From Motacilla alba alba (lineage: Eukaryota; Chordata; Aves; Passeriformes; Motacillidae), in NCBI RefSeq assembly GCF_015832195.1, contig NC_052020.1:8004254-8068253 (forward strand): a stretch of 64,000 bases of DNA, read 5' to 3'. Each line of letters starts with the position of its first letter. Position 1 is the stretch's first letter. Of the stretch, positions 51,601 to 64,000 are shown piece after piece. The position numbers were made by a program, and so were the translations under genes. Below the pieces are notes generated by a model. It ran no database searches, was not told the origin of the DNA, and was given only the letters and a program-made list of their open reading frames with translations.

Positions 51601-54600
51601 GCTTGAGGTAGGGGTAGTTTAAATTCAGTTTGGCCTCTTCAAAACTGAGCAAAAGGTTAAGATGCTCAAGATGAACTCCCCAAGCAACACCAACACCAGC
51701 ACACTCTGAACCAGGGCACTTTGCAAGGGAGGAAAGAATCCCAAATGGCAGCAGATGCTTTTTGTTCAGATGTATAATTCTGCTGCAGAATATTAAAGTT
51801 CTTTTTCAGACTCAAGTTTCTAAAGATGAAAAGAACTGTTAAGATTAGAAACAACCCAGTCAATCTGACAAGGGAGTCAGATTTGGGGTCTAATTCTAGA
51901 GGACAACATCCTTTAGCACACAGGCACGTTTTACACAGGCTTTTTAAATGGCTTTCACATTTATTTTGCCTCTCCATCACTGACAACACAATACAAAACT
52001 GCCTGAACTTAAAATATGCATTTCATTTCCACTACAATGGATTTATCTTTCCAGCAGATGTTGTGTGGAATATCCAGTGATTGCAAGAGGTTTTGATCTG
52101 AAGTGATGACTAAAACGTGCACCAATAACCCCCTTCCTTCAGAGAGATGGTTTTTTTGCAAATCTAGTTCCTATAATTTGTGGGACAGCCTTAATATCCA
52201 GGCACCAAGGTGAAGTGTCCACTACAATCTAAAGAAAAATACTGATTAAAGAATGTTGTTTCTGATCTCCAGGCCAAGACTTCTCAGCAGATCAGGTTTC
52301 CTTATTTTGAGGAATGGCTCCTTTGGAAATGTGGAGCGATATTCCTCCTGGAAAACAATGAAGGCAGTTGTTTGAAAAGCTGAAGCTGACCTGGATTATC
52401 AGTGTCAGGGCAAGAACTTCAGCTGCTTGATGTAATTTTTAGTAAGCAGGCCAAGGAAAGTGCAGAGTGTTTGTAACAATAATTGCACAAACACTCCTCC
52501 AAATTGTCTCCTTGGCTTTGAAAATCTCTGCTGCAGGAGCAGAATGTTTGGAAGTGTCATGGAGGTATTTGTGCAAGCAAAATGCCTTACATCCACTGTT
52601 CCAAGAGTTTTGGTCAATCCTATATCTAGGATTGTTATTTCCCTCTCCATAGTTTTTCTTCCAAACCCTCCAACCTATGTTCTTACCCAAGTGATGGTTA
52701 TTTGACTTCTCCAACTCTCACTCCGGTCTCTACCATGACAGTGTCCAGGAAATGTGGCGACTGCTCTTCAAATATATAGATAAAAATTAAAAACAACTTA
52801 AAGACTTGAGCAGTCTGTATCTTCTTGCTAATTCTGAGATTTTCTGAGAGCTTTTAATTGCTTTGCTGGCAGTCATTTGGTGCTTCTTTGGTGATAATTT
52901 ATTGTTGTCCAGTGTTTGTTTAACAAGCCTTCTTCAACAGACTGAACATGTGAAGAAATAAATTTTTAAAAAATTGTGAAACAAATTGCACTCTTGATTT
53001 ACGAGTTCAAACCTACTTTAAAAAAATCAGACTGAAATCAGCTATAAGCCTAGAGACCAGAATTAAATTAACTCCCATCAAAAATTTTACATCTGGATTT
53101 CAATTAAGCTCAGAGTTAATTGTTAACTGTCTTAACTCCTGACCCATCAAAGAGTTAAAAAAATAAAAAGGAAAAAAAAGAGAGATCAGGCTTTGATGCC
53201 AGTCTGGAAGTTGCTGAGCTATTCATCAGTGGTTATCAGTTTGCCTTAGATGACTAAAACTCATTAATATAAACGAGAAGCCTGAAAGGATCACATTAGT
53301 GTGTTATCAGTTCCATCATTTACAACCCTGGAACAGCTAAAAGAGTTAAGCTATCACACACTGCACTGAAGGATAATTTGGCATCATTAATTTTGTTCTG
53401 CCATTTGCCAAACCTAATTGGGAATGATAGGGGCTTGGAAATCTGAATTCATAGCTTTCACCTACATCCCTTTATTTTTTCCCCAGAGTCCTGGCATTTA
53501 ATGAATGAAAAGCACCAAAACCATTCAAAGGTTTTAATAACTTGAATTTTGGTGAATAAATTTCACACTGCTTTTGATTTCAGAGATATATCCATCATAA
53601 AAGAACAATACTGTGGCAATTATTTCCAAATTTGTTCATTCTTTAAGGGGCTTTTACACTTTTGGCACATAAGGAATGTGATGAAATGGAAACAGTCTCT
53701 TCTTTGCTAGTTAAAAATTTAAAAAATAATTTTTGGGTATATGGCCAATAGTGAGTAAAATGCACTCTCTCCTCAGCCTCACTCCCACTGCCTGTGAGTA
53801 AAAGCTCAGTATTTCGATAGTTTATGAATAAAATAATAAAAAGTAATCCAGAAACATTAAATATTACTCATCAGATCCAACCTACCTCTCATTTCAGCCT
53901 TGCAAACACTTAGCTGGGTCAGGGAGAGCAATTCTTAACTAAATTCATGTGTGGACAATGCCTGTTCCTGGTCACTGTAATTCCCCTAAAGGTGTAATGA
54001 AAGCTACGAGAAGGGTGGTGTTCCAATGGCAGAGGTGGATAAATGTGCTGGACCGGGATCGTGGTTATTTATTTCCACTCCAGATCTACATTCAAGATAA
54101 GCTGAATTAGCTCCACTGTAGCTGCATCCCCTGGACCCGAGAGGCTCTGCTAATTTCAAGGAATCATTCCCAATGAGACAGGAACAAATCATACCTGTGC
54201 TTTCTAAAGAGATGTCATTCACTGCACAGAAGGAAAGCATTCATCTTTCACATTTTGGCACTCGCCAGATAATCCCTTTAGCCTTTGGGTTGATGCACTT
54301 TATAGAAATTCAAAATAACCATCCACCAGACTTATTTCATAGCACAGCCTTTTATGACGCTCTTCAAAGAGCATTCTTATTCCAAAGAGATAAGGGAGTT
54401 CTTTTGTCACATTGACAGAGAGACTTTATTATCCTTTAATGGAAACTTCATCATCTGTGGCAGTTTTGAACCTTAAGGAGGTTGTGCTATTAAGACACAA
54501 CAGACGTGCTACTTTTAACCATTAAAGTTAACATTCAAGGAAAGCGTTTTCCACTTTCCTTGAAATATTGTGAAGTTATACAAGACATTTGCTATTTTCT

Positions 54601-54822
54601 TGAATCACAAGAACGCCCAAATTACAGTCCTCTTCCCAAAGCTCCAGAGTTTTTTGGGGTTCTTTTAATAAATTGTTTTGAATGCAATTTTTTACAGACA
54701 GGGACAAACAGGGACTTCTCACAATTCTGGGTGCTGAAATTCTGTACCATTAGTTCGCTTCACAAACTGAGAAATAACCTTCTGCAAGCCAATAAAGGAG
54801 TAAGTCCATGAAAATATATGTC
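39665..54822. other. Long intronic stretch with no recognised gene or LINE copy
   Basis: About 15 kb with no recognised CR1 copy or gene. It contains a CA/CT dinucleotide stretch at 42981-43003 and an A/C-rich degenerate repeat at 51067-51113. Two AT-rich blocks with several homeodomain-type TAAT cores lie near 48590-48720 and 53180-53450. A purine-rich stretch at about 46200-46550 has an open frame of 105 codons and is followed by an AATAAA at 46915. None of these supports a gene call. Confidence 0.5.
42981..43003. repeat. CA/CT dinucleotide microsatellite
   Basis: Seven CA units are followed directly by a short CT run. Length is modest and purity high, so it could be polymorphic. Confidence 0.9.
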
Positions 54823-55094
54823 AGAATATCTAAACTAAACCTCTTTTGGTACAACTTGAGGCCCTGTCCCCTTGTCCTGTCCCTGTTCCTGGGAGCAGAG
54901 CCTGACCTGGCTGCCTGCACCCTCCTGTCAGGAGTTGTGCAGAGGCAGACAGCCCCCCCTGAGCCCCCTTCTTTCCAGGCTGAGCCCCCCCAGCCACTCC
55001 AGACCCTTTCCCAGTTCCATTCCCTTCTCTGGACTCACTCCAGCCCCTCGATGTTCTTCCTGAATGGAGAGGTCCAGAATTGAGCACAGTGTGA
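54823..55094 (-). mobile_element. CR1 LINE internal fragment lacking the 3' tail, minus strand
   Basis: The plus strand reads AATATCTAAACTAAACCTCT, GGTACAACTTGAGGCCCTGT, CCTTGTCCTGTCCCTGTTCC, CTTCTCTGGACTCACTCCAG and CCTCGATGTTCTTCCTGAAT, in the order expected for the reverse complement of a CR1 copy. The usual CR1 end with its octamers should lie to the left of 54823 but is absent, so the element has lost its 3' end. The middle (about 54950-55010) is shorter than usual, suggesting an internal deletion. Reading frames through it (for example 54830-55210 on the minus strand) are not genes. Confidence 0.9.
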
Positions 55095-56059
55095 TTCCTT
55101 TTACATTGGCACAGATTATTCCTCAGGTGAAGAAAGTTCCCATTTTCTCCCATACACAGACTGCAAGATGTTAAGGAGGAACAAATTCTTTCCCAGGAAT
55201 TCACCAACACTGAAGCTTTGTTAACCGCAACTCCTTGGATTTACATAATCCCAGACTTTGAAAAATGGGGAAAAGCATCCACCACCAGGGTGGTGTTTGT
55301 GAAAGCATCTCAGGGGAATAATCTTGCAACCTGCTGACGTGTAAACACACGAGTCTTGGGGGAACCTTTTCAAAAACTTGTGGTGCATTTTCACTCTGGC
55401 CAAGTAACGCAGCTGACACCAAACCACCCCAAGGGGGGGTTAACAAACATCCTTCATTGTTCTGTTGGATACAAACCCCTGCTCAGTAAACAGCAGGTAC
55501 AGGATGTTCCTTGTAGCACTAGGAGCTACACCAGTAGGAAAGAATAAAATCAGTAACCTTCCCACGGTAGCAGTAAGTTCATTTTGCTTGTTTGTTTTAG
55601 AAGCAAGGACAAATTTTATGTAACCGAGATTCTGGAAGACTCACAAAATATTTTCATTAATACAGCTGGGGAGTTGTTCCCAGACCTTCAGAGCACTTGC
55701 TGTTCGACAAGGAAAAGTTCAACTTCACCTCCCACTGAGTTCCTGGGATGCCTCTGCTCAAAGCCTGCATCTTTACATGCAGCAGGTATGAGGGATGCCT
55801 TCCCAAGGATGAAAACAAACCTCACCAAACCTGCTTTGAACCCAGTCATGCCTTACAACTACACATGCACTTCCAACCACAGTGCTGCCACCAGGGGTTA
55901 ATGAAGAGGCTGAGAGAGAAGTGCTAATTACCAGGGCCAGAATGGTATCCACACCCATTATTACTTTATACAGCACAGCAATTTCTTATTTCTTCTACTT
56001 CCAACACTGGACACTAACTAGTTTCTTCAAGAATGGAAAAAAAATCAGTGCAAGGTGTG
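55095..56059. other. Intronic DNA with no recognised feature
   Basis: Anonymous sequence between two CR1 fragments. Nothing recognisable is seen. Confidence 0.5.
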
Positions 56060-56150
56060 CAGTGCAAGGTGTCCCTGCCCATGGCAGAGGGTTAAAGATG
56101 GTCTTTAAGGCCCCTTCCTACCCAAACTAGAAGAATATAAGAATCTAGGA
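56060..56150 (+). mobile_element. CR1 LINE fragment, 3' tail, plus strand
   Basis: Shows GTGCAAGGTGTCCCTGCCCA, TGGCAGAGGGTTAAAGATGG and TCTTTAAGGCCCCTTCCTAC followed by CCAAACTAGAAGAATATAAG, the sense 3' end of CR1 with a decayed terminus. Just upstream, 56049-56059 repeats the GTGCAAGGTGT at 56062-56072, a small local duplication at the element's left border. The copy is about 90 bp long and antisense to ABTB2. Confidence 0.88.
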
Positions 56151-59100
56151 TGAATGTTTTTAATTTTTTTTCTTTCCCCCCTGCACTTGCACAGTAGATT
56201 TAACAGAACCCAGACTTCTTGGCCCACGTTGCTACAACTCCCATTACTTCAGAGGGTCCAAGCCTTACAGAAATGGAACAAGCAATATGAAATGTAGGAT
56301 TAAACCCTGGCCACACCATAGAAGCAAACAGGTTTTGACATACAGAGGGCAAGTAGGGAGCATGTAAGCAGAAAAATGAATAAAAATAGCAAACTGCAAA
56401 GCAGGAGGTTCCAAGAGAAGCAGACTCTGCTTCCAATGCAGCCAAGCAAGTGGAGTAGTTTAGTACAGGCAAAGCCACTTAGGTTTGGGCTAAAACTCAA
56501 ATTCAATCCAGAGATTAGATTCAGAACCCAAATTTCACTACTGCATTTCTGAGGGGTGTCAGTGACCTCCTGAAGCTCCAGCAGCTCTGCCAAACACATT
56601 ATCTCAGCATGGATTCAAGTCAAGAGACGGCATTTCAAAACTGCTCTCATGATGTCTCCAATTCTACCCTGATACCATAAATATAAGTCTGTTTGGAGTA
56701 TAAATCCATTCTGGAAATGTACCTGACGATAAAAGATGACAGCATCTATTTTAAATGCAATTATTATTTGAAAGGTGCTCGTTAGTGCTAAATGATTCCT
56801 CTTTGATAGAGCTCAGTACCTGCAACACAGACTGGTATTCCACTGGAATTCCACGCTCCCAGGAGTGAGCAGTTCCCTAAACTGCTAATTAACGTGATAA
56901 CACCAGGGCTCCTCTCAGATACACTGTAATTGAACTTAGGGGAGAGAAAGAACAAGCTCTGCCGCCTGTATCTGTGCACAGGGAAGCGCTTGATTTGGAC
57001 TGGGATGGGGATTTGTTTGGATTTGTCTCTCTTCAGCCAAAGGGGAACCCTCTCACAGGGGATTGCTGGCTGAGAACTTGAACTCAGTGTGTTTGTGCTG
57101 ATGCTGTGTCAGCCCCTGGTGTGCTCTGGAAGTCTGTCAAGCCTTGTTTGCAAATTTCCTACATATTTTTGAAAACCATTTGTGTCACTGTTCCCTCCCC
57201 CCCGCCAAGCAGTTCTGAATAATTAAAGCGTTTTTACAAATTTTGTAATTAAAAGACCTCCTGGAGTTACTATAGTAACGGGGCCTTTAGAAATCAATTC
57301 AATAAAACAAAAAAAATGGGGTTGATTGGTTGGCTTTGATCTCCTCTCTTTGTTCACTGGCATTAAGAATATTCTGAAATATCATATTTCCCCCCCCAAG
57401 TGCAGAGTTGTTATATTCCAGGATGTACAGTGTGTGAGCTTTAGTAATCACCACAAGCCATGGCATAAATGGGGACGACTTTCTGGGTGCCCTTTTCTTT
57501 CTGCTACCAACCCTGACAAACACAGAGCAACTCTACTTATTCTGTTTTAAGACAGCCTTCTCAAATGCTTACCACTGCTTATTTTGTATTGAAATGAGCA
57601 CCTGAAAAAAACTGTCGACCAAAACACTCATTTTAGTGAATATTCCTCCAAAAATACAACCCAGTTCAAGTTACAAGAACAAAACTCAGAGCTGATGAAT
57701 TTCAAAGCAGGATCCAACTGGATGGTGCAGTTAACTTGCTTTAGTGCAAGTGTTCTGTTCAGTTTTACTTCCACCAGCACCTAACTCTTCAGGTTTCTGT
57801 TTCAGGAGTGTTTCCACTTTAAAAAAAAATCACTTTAAAGCAATGATGAGCTCTTCTTTAACAGCTCTGCTCCTTCTCACAGAGCCAGATCACTGCTCTT
57901 AGGGCACGGATCATGCCTTTTGCACTTTTCTATTCTTTTACTTCAATTTCTAGCCAATGAAAAATATCACACACCGAAATTTTCACTAGGGAAAACATTC
58001 AACAGGGAGACACCAATTAAAAGGCCACAACAGTCTGGATCTGGGGTATGAGGAGGATGAGATCCTATCTACCAAGTCCTCTCCTGCTGCAGCTGAACAG
58101 AGGTGCTGCTTGCTTCGGGATCCCAACCCCTCATCAGCACAAACACAGCTCGGTGCAGCTGCCACCCGTGCTGGAAGGGCAGGATTTGCACTCCAGAGCC
58201 TCTCCTGGGAAAGGATGAGCTCAGTTCTCAGAGCCAAGTCTGGCCTCTGTTGCAAGCAGCCACCTCCAACACTGTTTCAATCTGCAGTGATGAAAATGAA
58301 ACTTTTCTCCCATAAGGGACAATTAGCTTTCATTAAAATATTGATATGATTTACTGGGATCTGTTTGGAGAATGCTTTCATGACCATCTCATTGCCTCGC
58401 AGAGGATGAAACTACAAATCTGAATGTCAAAATCCTACCCACAGATATGGAATGCTCTGCCTTATCTCTGGTGTCACTCCTATCCTGGGATGCTGGCATG
58501 GCCCTGCTTGGTCCTCGCCCATCAGTTGTGCCCAACTCCAAACCAACACCATTCCAGGGACTCCCTGCAGTCCCATTTTCCCAACTCTGCTGCTGTAACC
58601 TCCCATTTTCCTTGGAAGAACATTTGGGTGCCCAGGTAACCGGGCAGACTGGGGAGGAGGTGGAGAGATCCACACTCAAGTCCTGTCCTGCCTCGTGGTA
58701 GGTAGGAACACCAGAAGGTGTTAGACCAGCTCTGCAAGGCACATCAGGATGAATCCACCCCACAGCTTACACAGAACCAGCAAGACCAACACTTGAAAAT
58801 TATTTTTCTCCAGAGGAAGAGACATTTCAGAACAAATTTAGCAACGAGGAAATTCAGCTGCACATAAATCAATAACATTTCCAGAGGTTTAACGTGACTT
58901 ATGTAAAAGCTGTTCTTTATGTCTAATTTAGGACTGTTGTTACAAGTTTACTCAACCAGATAAATTTATGGTCACACATTTATGGAACAAGCCTAAATAT
59001 CCATGCAGAACTTGCTTTTACCTTAAATAACCAATTTTACTGAGTAACTAATTTTCATTGGTCTGAAGGGCCATTGTTTAAAACAGGTTTCTTTGTAGAT

Positions 59101-62100
59101 AAGAGATAGGAGCCCAGATGCTCATTTCAGATACATGACTGGAGCTCAGATGAACACCAGATCCATTTAGTAAAGTCAGAGCCTGATCTGAAAGCAATAA
59201 ATCACAACTTTTTGTTTTATATTTAAGTTATGCTAGTGAACTTCCTCAGGCCTTTGGAATTTTCTATTTGTAATTAAAAAAAGAAATCATATTCTTGGCT
59301 GATTAATGACAGAAGCTGCTTTTATCTGTGCTAAACCAGTTCTTATTTAGTGTAACACTGAACTGAGTTGGCAGTTCTAAAAGAAGCCATCAAAACAATG
59401 AGGGATTGATTATTTTTTGGGTGAAATTTTATAAAATAGACGGTAATGAACTCCCTATACACTTCCATAAAGAAAAATGCAGTAGCAGATACATCCCCCC
59501 CTTCACCTTCAGCATCTACCAGAGGGCTGTAAAAGAAATAAGAACTCCTTCTGGGAAGGACCAAATGGAAACAGACTGAGATTTCGCTTTCAACACGGAA
59601 AGGAGTTTTGTAATCAAATCGTATGTGACGCACTGAGAGTTGGCTCAATCCAAGAAGGCAGTTCCCATTCCCACCTTGCTGCAGGAGCACCTCTCTCTAG
59701 CAAAAAATCCCTGCAAAACCTCTAACCAGAATAATCCCTTAAAATGAACAGTCAACACTCCACAGCCTGAGGATGGCACAACCTTTTTGCTCCCTAAGTC
59801 TCAAGCAGACCACCCTCTGCTAACTTCCCAATATCCAAAGGCATTTCAGGAAGACAGCATCCCATTTCTTGTCTGGGGATAGAGCAGGATGCTGAAGGTG
59901 CTTTGCTGTGTCGTGTCCCCCCTCCACTCTTTGTGGGCTGTAATTTCATGTGGTCCTGGGTTGCTCTGAAAACTCCTGAACTCTGCTGCAGCCTCACAGC
60001 ACGTTCAGGACACCTCTGCTTCAATTCCTGAGGAACTGGTGCAAGTCCTGAACTAACAGCACTTCTGGCCATTAGGTAGCACCACAATATCAACTCAGAT
60101 TCAAGGATTCTTTCCAGTTTTGCCACTTTTTGGTGTCATTTTAAACAAATCACTTCTGCATACATTTCATATTTTCCTTTTTGTTTTAAATTTGCAATGC
60201 CTTCTGCCTTAATAAGCACTACAAAGCTTATTTAGTACTTGCAAAACGCCAACAAGAAATACTTCATTAAAAAATCCAAGTTATTTATTATAATAGTAAG
60301 TTTTATAGGCTTCTTTATTTAAGGGTTGAGCCCTGGCAGTGTTTTGGAAGCAGGGTGTGAGGTAGAAGCAGCACACAACTTCTTGTGCGCCATCTTCTCC
60401 ACCTCTACACTGCCTACAACGCTTGGAAATCCACACAAACACCCAGAGAACCCACACAGCTTTTCCATATTGCTGAAAGGGGAAGAGAGGCTTTCCTCAT
60501 GTGCCTGGTATGCCCTAATTCTGCCCAGCTGGAGAATATTTTTATCAAGAACCATGACAGCCTCTGACGTACCCAGCAGAGTCATCACCAACGCCATGCA
60601 AATTGAATCCAAAAATAGAAGACTGAGCTTCAGAGAGAGAAAGAGAAAGAGACCTTCCCATCATTTGCAACAAGGAAACCACCTTGGCTTATCAGAAAGC
60701 AGAAGTTGCTGGGCTGAGCCAGCATTTGTCACCAGGCAGATAACGTGGAGGCTGCTGCTGGGGAGCTGCCCCAACACGTTCTGTAAGGAGGTTTCACAGT
60801 GCTCCGCTCTCCTATAACATGGAAATGTTACCCAAATGTGGCTGGCAGTACAGAGGGTATTCCTCAGAATATTCCACCGTGATACACTGACTTTCAATCT
60901 GACAGAACGCCACAGCTGAGCTCAATGGAAATCCCCAGAGTTATCTGGCTACTCAGATTTTTCACTGCTCTTCCTCATGGCTGTCCCAGCCTACCCAGGC
61001 TGGAGAGAAATCAGATGAGCAAGCAGTTCAAAGCAGCTGTGGAATTTATTGCAAACATCAGTGATTTTTACTGCAGTAAGGTCTTGCAGTTATTTTCACT
61101 GAAGGCTTGATGCTCATGATATAAAATCACTGCTGAAGATTCCCATCAGCAACTAGTGCTGTCCCAAGTGCAACTTGTCCTCTGGAATCTTAACCTCTAA
61201 ACTTTCACACCAGGGGAACACAAAAACTCAAAACTTGAACCAGCCAGGACATCTAGAATCCAATCCCAGCTTTAAGACTGACTTCAAAGGTGGTCTTGTA
61301 CAGTTAATTGAGTTTCCAGTGCCACATCAATATCATGGGTAGGGTGCCGTACTAATTAGCATCAATATTCACCTTAAAGTCAGGCCTTGCTGAAAAAATA
61401 AAAAGGTACTCAAAGTACAAGAAAAATCTATCCCATACATGCCTTTATTTTCATAAAGGGATCTGCTTTCCTTTTCATTTTTTCCCCAAAGGGATTAGTT
61501 TTCTTTTTCCCACAGAACAACTCCAGCAGTGCATACAGATCCCATTTTTTAAACCTTGTCATGTTTATTTCACCCACAATCTTCCATCCACTGCTACATT
61601 CCCTAGAAATAACATGGATGAACCTGGAGAGGTTTGCAAATATTTCAAATATTTTGACTGTATCCAGGCCAATTAACATAAAAGCAGGAATAATATTTGA
61701 TCCCTCAGGAAAGCAGGGGACACCTCTAGTCCTCCACTCACCTACATGATCTTCACAGGATTCTACTACAGAAGTAACTACAGTGTACTACTATTACAGT
61801 AAATCCATTCAGTGCTGGGTTCCCTGCTGTTTGGTCATAATTCTCATTCTTGGTCATCCTTCCCCCCCCCTTTTTTTTTTTTGGTGAGGAGAATGAAGGA
61901 AGAATTCTGAGCAATTTGTTTTGCAATCTCCACCTCCTGCTTGGTTTCCAAACCACAGTATTCACACACAGCTCTTCCACAACTGTATTACTTACGTATC
62001 TGTGTCTTCTTCCCACCAGAAAATTACCTTTGCTTTAAGAGCATGAGGGTTTTTTGTGGGCAATAAGTGTAAGTTTAAAGTTAAGCTGCTGTTAATAGAC

Positions 62101-63339
62101 TTAGTGGTACCAGTGAAACAGGTTTCTCACGATGCATCACAACAAGCCTTCCTACTGAAATTGTTTAAAGCACATTGCCAGTTTCTTGGGTTTGTTATTT
62201 ATGACAAAAATGTAAAGATGAACCCCCTCAAAGTCAGAGCTAAGCTATGTACCCAAATTCATGAGCTGTTGTGATTAAGAGCAGCTGAGCGGCAAAGAAA
62301 AAAAAAATTACAACAGAATGAAAGAGAAAAATGCCAAACCAGATCAAAGAAGTGAGTGAAGAAGCCTGGAAAGACCTATTTAGCTCAGAATCTGAACAGC
62401 TTTTCAGACAAATAACAAGAGATCCCACTGCCTTCAGAACACAAGAGACCTTCATCCTAACACTGCGTGTCTGCTATGAGGGAATTTCACAATTATCAGT
62501 ATTCCCAAGAACGGGAGCAGGGGGGGTATTTGTGGCACGGAACCTCTGGAACCAGTTGGGTGTATATGCACATCTGGGGAGCCATGCTCCTGTACCACTT
62601 GTCCCAGATCTGACCCCAAATCTCTCCAGCTACTCACTTATATTTGCAACTCATATGCTTTAATCTCCTGTTAATCTGCTCTCAGATTAATTTATTCTGA
62701 GACAAAAGCTATAGAAGAGAACTTCCCTTCCTCTTTTGCACTCCTAAACTCCAGTTCCATTGTCTCAGTGTCACCCCTTCAATGGTCACGTTTTTGGGAA
62801 GGCTTTTTGATACTTGTGCTCGTAGAGAAGACACCAGATACAACCGCAGTAGGATTAGAAACAAGTAAGTACACGGTGTGCTGGATAAAACTTTACAAAT
62901 TCCCTCCTAATACTTGGGGAGGGAATGAACCAACAGCAGGGCTCAGTTCTGCAATGAGCAAAGTTTAATTAATAGCTTTCAGCACAGTGCAGAGGTGGTT
63001 TCTCCAGAATCCTGGGACTGGGAGAAGCTCGCTCCTGTCTGGATTTACAAGCAGAGTACCTGTACAAACCAGCAGCCCAAACATCCCACCAGCTAAATCC
63101 CAGCACACAGATGACGAGTTACACGGGGAGCTTGCATGGGGTTGTATTGCTTTATAAAAAGGGTTTTACTAGCACACGTTTCAGATGACTTGAGAGCTCA
63201 GTAGTGGCTTCCTGAATAATGCGGCTGGCTCAAACTCACACCAATAAAACTTTTACACCGGCCCAAACTGCCACCTAGTATTTTAACATCACACATTAGG
63301 CAGGGAAGCTGTTTTAGAGAGCTTTAAATGCTCTATATT
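56151..63339. other. Intronic DNA with no recognised gene
   Basis: About 7.2 kb of ordinary intron sequence. Short reading frames of up to 163 codons (60326-60817, plus strand) show no recognisable domain. A GC-richer patch near 58440-58760 also gives no product. I see no repeat family here. Confidence 0.5.
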
Positions 63340-63960
63340 TGCTCGACTTCCTCGCGTCTCCAGCGATTCCGTAGCTGCCAGGAGCAAATGGCACCCAGCT
63401 GCACAATTAGAGGCACAAGTACAACACTTCTCAGGTCCCTCGAAGGGATCTGGTTATTAAACGAAGATGAGAAGCATTGACAGGCTCTGTCTGGTCAGGA
63501 AAAGCCAATTTCTGGCCCCGTGTTCAATACAAGGCTCGCCTGTGACAGATGCACAGCCCGAACCTGATTTCAGGGATGCTCTCCTGAATTAGCAGAGCTG
63601 CATCCATCGGGACACAGGCAAACCTGGCTCTGAGCCACCTCCAGCTTCTGAATCCTCGTGTGTGCGAGGAATCAAAGGGCTGGTCACATCCCCCGAGTGG
63701 GATGAATTAGTTCCTGACAAAAGATAACATTTTCCTGGAGAACGCCGCTCCCTGAATGCCAAAGTGCTGAAAGGGGCTGCGTTTCTGGAACGTGGAGTGC
63801 GCGTTTAAGGATCCCCTCCGGATAACCCGCATGTAAATGAGGCAACATTTAGCTGCAAGTATCTCTCGAAACTTCAACTGGCTGCACATTCTGAAAGTTA
63901 AGTAAAAACAGAACCACGGGAGAGAACCCCTAATTACCACATAGCGAGGGGACTGATTAA
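63340..63960. other. CpG-enriched right edge of the window
   Basis: I count about 25 CpG sites in roughly 620 bp, far above the sparse intron background. The G+C content is moderate, so it is not a textbook CpG island. Because the ABTB2 promoter and GC-rich first exon should lie further right (upstream on the minus strand), this may be the outskirts of that region or a separate regulatory element. No exon can be called. Confidence 0.4.
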
Positions 63961-64000
63961 AACCATCAGGGCAGGGATCCTGTGTTTCATTAAATAAATA

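Noticed and set aside
54830..55210. A 126-codon minus-strand open frame
   Set aside because: It lies largely within a CR1 fragment.
60326..60817. A 163-codon plus-strand open frame
   Set aside because: No recognisable domain and no splice or promoter context; its composition looks random.
63153..63162. TATAAAAAGG, a TATA-box match on the plus strand
   Set aside because: No other promoter evidence on this strand, and such AT-rich matches are common in introns.

Overview
The window looks like a stretch of bird nuclear genome, most probably from a songbird. It has vertebrate splice signals around two short coding exons, a low density of interspersed repeats, and seven diverged fragments of CR1, the dominant LINE of birds. 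The reverse-strand CR1 copy near 22 kb has wording I associate with Neoaves and passerine copies. There are no operons, ribosome-binding sites or other prokaryotic features. Most open reading frames here are chance readings of non-coding DNA.

The only protein-coding gene I can support runs on the minus strand. Its two consecutive internal exons lie at 9378-9524 (upstream in the gene) and 6614-6824 (downstream). They join in frame (phase 1) and encode a continuous segment of about 118 codons that I recognise as the linker between the N-terminal histone-fold-like region and the ankyrin repeats of ABTB2 (ankyrin repeat and BTB domain containing 2, BPOZ-2). The paralogue ABTB3/BTBD11 is the main alternative. 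The splice sites, reading phases and coding similarity agree with each other. I found neither the large first exon nor the exon that should follow 6614, so both probably lie outside the window.

Layout: 1-6613 is downstream intron; 6614-6824 is an exon; 6825-9377 is a 2.55-kb intron; 9378-9524 is an exon; 9525-64000 is at least 54 kb of what I infer to be the long first intron. This intron holds the CR1 fragments (five on the minus strand, i.e. sense to the gene, and two on the plus strand). It also holds a ten-copy 62-bp minisatellite (15653-16243), several A/T tracts, a near-perfect 47-nt hairpin (39618-39664), a 22-bp perfect palindrome (36303-36324), and CpG-rich patches near 37.4-37.7 kb and at the right edge (63.3-64.0 kb). 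A further CpG-rich patch at 4.26-4.58 kb lies in the downstream intron.

I found no convincing new biological system. The items most worth checking are the hairpin, the variant-ordered minisatellite, the CpG-rich patch at 37.4-37.7 kb with its minus-strand splice-donor match (possible alternative first exon or enhancer), and the CpG-rich right edge, which may be approaching the true first exon.
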